Position numbers and translations under genes: made by a program. From positions 108,390-172,389 of the forward strand of contig NZ_JNYQ01000014.1 of assembly GCF_000717245.1 (NCBI RefSeq): a DNA stretch of 64,000 nucleotides, read 5' to 3'. The stretch comes from Kitasatospora papulosa. Its GTDB lineage: Bacteria; Actinomycetota; Actinomycetes; Streptomycetales; Streptomycetaceae. Numbering within the stretch: position 1 is the first letter of the stretch; each line of letters starts with the position of its first letter. Below are positions 60,605-64,000 of the stretch, piece by piece. The notes under the pieces were generated by a model. It saw nothing but the letters and a program-made list of their open reading frames with translations, did not search any database and was not told the origin of the DNA.

Positions 60605-61180
60605 GTGGGAGTCAGCCTGTCCAAGGGCGGAAACGTATCGCTCAGCAAGGAGGCCCCCGGCCTCACCGCCGTGACGGTCGGGCTCGGCTGGGACGTGCGC
60701 ACCACCACCGGTGCCGATCACGACCTCGACGCCAGCGCCCTGCTGTGCACCGAAGCCGGCAAGGTGGTCTCCGACCGGCACTTCGTCTTCTACAACAACC
60801 TCAACAGCCCCGACGGTTCGGTCCAGCACACCGGCGACAACCTCACCGGCGAGGGCGAGGGCGACGACGAGTCCATCAACGTGGACCTGTCGTCGGTGCC
60901 CGCCGAGGTGTCGAAGATCGTCTTCCCGGTCTCCATCCATGACGCGACGGCGCGCGGCCAGAGCTTCGGCCAGGTCCGCAACGCCTTCATCCGGGTGATC
61001 AACCGGTCCGACAACGTCGAACTGGCCCGCTACGACCTGAGCGAGGACGCCTCGACCGAGACCGCGATGGTCTTCGGCGAGCTCTACCGTCACGGCAGCG
61101 AGTGGAAGTTCCGCGCGGTGGGCCAGGGATACGCCTCCGGTCTGGCAGGTATTGCCGCCGACTTCGGCGTCAACATCTGA
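60605..61180 (+). CDS. terD: TerD-family stress protein (second copy)
   Basis: 191-residue TerD protein closely related to the first copy (for example GDNLTGEGEGDDES, HFVFYNNLNSPDGSVQHTGD, GSEWKFRAVGQGYASGLAG). Calcium-site aspartates DHDLDASALLC are kept. GTG 60605 has GGAGGA 6 nt upstream. The repeat of TerD with the same flanking regulatory element suggests local duplication of an element-plus-terD unit. A very strong terminator follows. Confidence 0.95.
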   Translation: MGVSLSKGGNVSLSKEAPGLTAVTVGLGWDVRTTTGADHDLDASALLCTEAGKVVSDRHFVFYNNLNSPDGSVQHTGDNLTGEGEGDDESINVDLSSVPAEVSKIVFPVSIHDATARGQSFGQVRNAFIRVINRSDNVELARYDLSEDASTETAMVFGELYRHGSEWKFRAVGQGYASGLAGIAADFGVNI

Positions 61181-61208
61181 CGCCACGCACGGACAGCCGT
61201 ACGACGAG

Positions 61209-61254
61209 GGACGCGAGGCGGGCCAGGGGTGTCTCCCCGGCCCGCCCCGCGTCC
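61209..61254 (+). terminator. Long multi-step hairpin after the second terD
   Basis: GGACGCG/CGCGTCC, GCGGGCC/GGCCCGC and GGGG/CCCC stack to a stem of about 19 pairs with one mismatch and one bulge, 28 nt after the terD stop. This ends the TerD block. The remaining bases to the P450 start (61255-61470) hold no gene that I can see. Confidence 0.85.
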
Positions 61255-61470
61255 TTGCGCGTCCTGCGGGTCCGCCCTCGTCCGCCGTCCGTCCTGCCCG
61301 CCGGACGGGATCGCCCAGGCTCCCGCTCACGTGCAGCCCTGTGCCCTACGCTGCCCATGTCCGCCGTCCCGCAGGCGAGTTCGATGCGCTCCCCAGGTCT
61401 TCGCCCTCCGGTGACCTCTCCACCGCCCGGCATGGGGCGCACCCGCTCGCCCCTCGACCTGGGAGCCCCG

Positions 61471-62721
61471 TTGAACACGTCACAGGCGAACCCCGAGCCC
61501 GGCCGCCCGCACCGTATGGACCCGGCCGGCGGCTGCCCGCACGCGGCCAACGCGAGGCTGCTGTCCCGGGGCGCGGTCACCGCCGTGGTGCTGCCCGGCG
61601 GGGTGGAGGGCATGGCGGTCCTCGGGCATGCCGCCCTCAAGGAGTTCCTGGCCCACCCCGATGTGGCCAAGGACGCACGGCACTTCGCGGCGCTCCGGTC
61701 GGGCGCGATCCCGGACGGCTGGCCGCTGAGGACGTTCGCCACGGTGCAGGGCATGACCACCGCCGACGGGGCGGACCACCGGCGACTGCGGGCCCTGGTG
61801 AGCAAAGCGTTCACCACCCGGCGCGTGGAGGAACTGCGCCCTCGGATCGAGGCGTTGACCGCATCCCTCCTGGACGGACTCGACCGCGCCGCCACCGCCG
61901 GGGGCGGTGTCGCCGACCTGCGGGCGCACTTCGCGCTGCCTCTGCCCATGGGGGTCATCTGTGAACTGCTGGGCGTGGACGCCGCCCATCACGACCGGCT
62001 GCACGACCTGTCCAACCGCATCGTCGCCACGGACATCGGCCCCGAGGAGTCCACGGCGGCCAATCGGGAGATGGTGGAGGTGCTGAGCACGGTCGCCGCC
62101 GCCCGGACGAAGGACCCGGGGGACGACCTGACCAGCGCGCTGATCGCGGCCCGCGAGGAGAACGGTGACCGGCTCGGCCCCCACGAGCTGATCGGCACGC
62201 TGATGCTCACGGTCATCGCCGGGCACGAGACGACACTGAACCTGATCACGAACGCCGTGCGCGCCCTGTGCACCCACCGCGATCAGCTCGACCTCGTCCT
62301 GTCGGGCGGGGCGAGCTGGGCGGACGTGGTGGAGGAGACACTGCGCTGGGACAGCCCGGTCAGCTACTTCCCCTTCCGGTACCCGACCCGCGACCTGACG
62401 ATCGACGGCACGGTGATCCCCGAGGGGACCCCGGTGCTCGCCGGCTACTCGGCGGCGGGCCGCGACGAGAAGGCCCACGGTCCCGACGCCGGTCGCTTCG
62501 ACATCACCCGCGCCGACGGGACGCGGCATCTCTCCCTCGGCCACGGCGCGCACTACTGCCTGGGCGCCCCACTGGCCCGGATGGAGAGCACGGCCGCGCT
62601 CCGGGAACTGTTCACCCGGTTCCCGGACCTCGATCTCGCCGTACCAGACTCGGAACTGCTCCGCCACGCCTCGTTCGTGGGCAACAGCGTGCGGGCCCTG
62701 CCGGTCCGCCTGCACAGGTGA
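61471..62721 (+). CDS. Cytochrome P450
   Basis: 416-residue soluble bacterial P450 monooxygenase. I-helix oxygen-binding motif AGHETT, ExxR in EETLRWDSP, and heme loop LSLGHGAHYCLGAPLARME with Cys363. The start is taken as TTG 61471 because GGGAG lies 5 nt upstream and the N-terminus NTSQANPEPGRPHRMDPAGG then fits; ATG 61516 is the next choice. No ferredoxin or ferredoxin reductase gene adjoins it and no biosynthetic cluster surrounds it, so redox partners come from elsewhere. The following Rieske protein is probably not its electron donor because it is exported. Substrate unknown. Confidence 0.9.
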   Translation: MNTSQANPEPGRPHRMDPAGGCPHAANARLLSRGAVTAVVLPGGVEGMAVLGHAALKEFLAHPDVAKDARHFAALRSGAIPDGWPLRTFATVQGMTTADGADHRRLRALVSKAFTTRRVEELRPRIEALTASLLDGLDRAATAGGGVADLRAHFALPLPMGVICELLGVDAAHHDRLHDLSNRIVATDIGPEESTAANREMVEVLSTVAAARTKDPGDDLTSALIAAREENGDRLGPHELIGTLMLTVIAGHETTLNLITNAVRALCTHRDQLDLVLSGGASWADVVEETLRWDSPVSYFPFRYPTRDLTIDGTVIPEGTPVLAGYSAAGRDEKAHGPDAGRFDITRADGTRHLSLGHGAHYCLGAPLARMESTAALRELFTRFPDLDLAVPDSELLRHASFVGNSVRALPVRLHR

Positions 62722-62742
62722 CCGGGCCCTCGGGCCGCCCGG
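62722..62742 (+). terminator. Hairpin directly after the P450 gene
   Basis: CCGGGC (62722-62727) and GCCCGG (62737-62742) pair around a 9-nt loop, starting at the base after the stop codon. Confidence 0.6.
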
Positions 62743-62893
62743 AAGCCGACGACGCCGAGACGCACGGCGCGGCGGGTGACCACTTCCGCCCGCAGATCTG
62801 AACAGGCTGCCACGCTGATCCGTATGCACAGATGTTCCTCCCTCTGACATCCATCCACCTGATGTCTTGTCACCCCATGAAGGGAATGCCGGT

Positions 62894-63346
62894 ATGAGCG
62901 CATCGCACGAGAACCGGATCCGCCTCGGACGGCGCACCGTCGTCACGGCGGGAGCGGCGGGACTGGCCGTCGCACTCACCGCGTGCGGAGGCGGGGCGAA
63001 GGACTCCGGCGGCTCCGACCCGGCCGAACCGGCCGGGGAGAGCGGCGGCGAGGGCGCCGGCGCACCGCTCACCGCGACCGCCGACATCCCGGAGGGCGGA
63101 GGAGTGGTCTTCGCCGACCAGGAGGTGGTGGTGACGCAGCCGAAGGCCGGTGAGTTCAAGGCGTTCTCGTCGAAGTGCACCCACCAGGGATGCGCGGTGA
63201 AGGGAATCGCCGACGGCGTCATCACCTGCCCGTGCCACAACAGCACGTTCGACGCGGCGACCGGCGAGGTGACGGGCGGCCCGGCGACCCAGCCGCTGCC
63301 GGAGAAGCAGATCCGGGTCGAGGGAGGCTCCATCACTCTGGTGTGA
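62894..63346 (+). CDS. Exported Rieske [2Fe-2S] lipoprotein
   Basis: 150-residue protein. The signal region has a twin-arginine (RIRLGRRTVVTAGAAGLAVA) and a lipobox LTAC, so it is probably Tat-exported and lipid-anchored. After a Gly/Glu linker comes a compact Rieske domain with both ligand boxes, CTHQGCAV and CPCHNSTFD. ATG 62894 gives the normal Tat N-terminus. These small Rieske proteins occur widely in streptomycetes; the electron partner is unknown. Confidence 0.92.
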   Translation: MSASHENRIRLGRRTVVTAGAAGLAVALTACGGGAKDSGGSDPAEPAGESGGEGAGAPLTATADIPEGGGVVFADQEVVVTQPKAGEFKAFSSKCTHQGCAVKGIADGVITCPCHNSTFDAATGEVTGGPATQPLPEKQIRVEGGSITLV

Positions 63347-63399
63347 GCGGACGGGGCGGCGGAGCCATTGCGTGATCACGGCCGAGGCCCCATGCTTCC

Positions 63400-63415
63400 G
63401 GAACCGGCCGGTTCC
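63400..63415. promoter_or_regulatory. Perfect 16-bp palindrome before the PPOX-fold gene
   Basis: GGAACCGG-CCGGTTCC, uninterrupted, ends 3 bp before the AGGAAGGG ribosome binding site of the next gene. It could be a repressor operator or a leader hairpin that hides the ribosome binding site. Confidence 0.5.
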
Positions 63416-63432
63416 TCCAGGAAGGGCGTCCC

Positions 63433-63906
63433 GTGAACGCTGCACAGCGCCGTGGCCGTCGGATCATGATGACCGACGCCGAGCGGGACGCCTACCTCAC
63501 CGAACAGCGCACCTGCAGGGTCGCGACGGTGTCCCCCGAGGGGATGCCGCACGTCTCGGCCCTGTGGTTCGTGTGGGACGGCGGCTCCCTCTGGCTCTAC
63601 TCGCTGATGAGGAGTCTGCGCTGGTCGCAGCTCCGCCGCACCCCTGAGGCCGCCGTAGTGGTGGACGACGGGGTGGAGTACGGCGAGTTGCGCGGGGTGG
63701 AGCTGTGCGGCGAGGTCTCCTTCGTCGGGGAGGCTCCCCGCACGGGCCGGGAATGTGCCGAGCTGGCGTCGCCGGAAAGGCTGTTCGCGGCCAAGTACCT
63801 CGGCCTGGACTCGCTGCCGCACGACGAACGGCACGCCTGGATCCGGCTGACGCCGCGGACCGTCAGGTCCTGGGACTTCACGAAGCTGTCCGGGCCGGCC
63901 GACTAG
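63433..63906 (+). CDS. PPOX-fold (pyridoxamine 5'-phosphate oxidase-like) protein
   Basis: 157-residue split-barrel flavin/F420-binding protein. Seen: RVATVSPEGMPHVSALWFVWDGGSLWLY, a typical N-terminal strand set, and RHAWIRLTPRTVRSWDFTKL at the C-terminus. It probably binds FMN or F420; substrate unknown. GTG 63433 is chosen because AGGAAGGG lies 6 nt upstream; ATG 63466 is an alternative. Its TAG stop codon lies in a CTAG that borders the insertion-element end, so the original 3' end may have been at or just before the insertion point. Confidence 0.85.
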   Translation: MNAAQRRGRRIMMTDAERDAYLTEQRTCRVATVSPEGMPHVSALWFVWDGGSLWLYSLMRSLRWSQLRRTPEAAVVVDDGVEYGELRGVELCGEVSFVGEAPRTGRECAELASPERLFAAKYLGLDSLPHDERHAWIRLTPRTVRSWDFTKLSGPAD

Positions 63907-64000
63907 GGCCTGTGTGAGGTTGTGATCATTCGGTCGTCGGTAAGAGGTCGTTGATCCAGATCAGAGAGGCTCGGAGGTGGAGTCCGGCGTCGTAGCTCTC
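63905..64000 (-). mobile_element. End of an IS5-like insertion sequence (partial)
   Basis: From 63905 the sequence GGGCCTGTGTGAGGTTGTGA looks like a streptomycete IS terminal repeat, and a transposase C-terminus is encoded just inside on the minus strand. CTAG (63902-63905) at the border is a plausible target-site duplication. Only one end is in the window, so the repeat cannot be paired. Confidence 0.65.
63926..64000 (-). CDS. Transposase C-terminus, IS5-like (partial)
   Basis: The last 24 codons, read on the minus strand, give SYDAGLHLRASLIWINDLLP and then TTE-stop, which resembles the C-terminal helix of IS5/IS4-group transposases in actinomycetes. One codon is TTA, rare in Streptomyces genes and typical of recently acquired DNA. 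The rest of the gene lies beyond base 64000. Confidence 0.6.
   Translation of the reverse strand, partial: ESYDAGLHLRASLIWINDLLPTTE

Noticed and set aside
61471..63906. P450, Rieske and PPOX genes as a small biosynthetic cluster
   Set aside because: A terminator follows the P450, the Rieske protein is exported, and no scaffold-building enzyme is present; the three genes look independent.
63926..64000. An attachment site or prophage edge at the window end
   Set aside because: The peptide resembles a transposase C-terminus and the border is a CTAG, so an IS end is the simpler reading; no tRNA or integrase is visible.

Overview
The window is high-GC actinobacterial DNA, almost certainly a Streptomyces chromosome. 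The signs are strong third-position GC bias in every gene, frequent GTG/TTG starts, probable leaderless starts, Tat-dependent exoenzymes, a divergent third-type EF-Tu, and regulatory sites that look like the streptomycete GlnR, PHO and DasR-type (dre) sites. From memory of the S. coelicolor A3(2) map, the order tuf3, second apolipoprotein N-acyltransferase, ung and paired fabG genes resembles its SCO1321-SCO1346 stretch; this was not checked. I found no rRNA, tRNA, CRISPR array or recognisable biosynthetic gene cluster.

Layout. 1-3205: an ABC-2 exporter (minus strand, cut by the window edge) divergent from a NarL-type two-component pair. 3333-9535: a ROK regulator facing a GntR/UTRA regulator across an octamer-repeat array, then an ECF41-like sigma factor divergent from an alpha/beta hydrolase, then a Tat-exported PhoD phosphatase behind a possible PHO box. 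9658-16725: a membrane-anchored ACT-GNAT protein whose 3' end overlaps a PLP-dependent sulfur-amino-acid enzyme antiparallel, an Lrp regulator, a DUF885 protein, an ATP-grasp protein and a rhodanese/Lrp pair. 16715-31242: housekeeping genes (SbcCD, YigZ, CoA-binding protein, AAC(3)-like, YbaK, XRE-cupin, acyltransferase, gamma-carbonic anhydrase, DedA, thioesterase, MFS, spermidine-synthase-like, patatin). 31312-37653: tuf3, a WXG100/type VII-like secreted-protein module, a VTT protein and UppP.

37760-51023: a 1383-residue fused assimilatory nitrate reductase/flavoreductase behind a GlnR-type site, then a universal stress protein, Lnt, an oxidoreductase, DinB, Ung, an orphan solute-binding lipoprotein and two FabG-like reductases behind a TetR-like operator. 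51226-56952: a HipA-like kinase with DUF3037, a frameshifted SpoIIE-type phosphatase, and an ArsR/P-type ATPase operon. 56990-61180: an LCP protein, TatA-like and TatB-like proteins without TatC, a small unknown protein and two TerD proteins, arranged in divergent pairs. Every divergent gap in this block carries the same 19-bp element, AGTTGCGCA-N6-SAAC, at a similar distance from the plus-strand start. 61471-64000: a P450, a Rieske lipoprotein, a PPOX-fold protein and the end of an IS5-like element.

The best candidate for an undescribed system is the 56990-61180 block: an envelope/stress module of LCP, Tat-like and TerD proteins that appears to be one regulon. Secondary candidates are the WXG100-like module at 33063-35498 and the HipA-DUF3037 pair.
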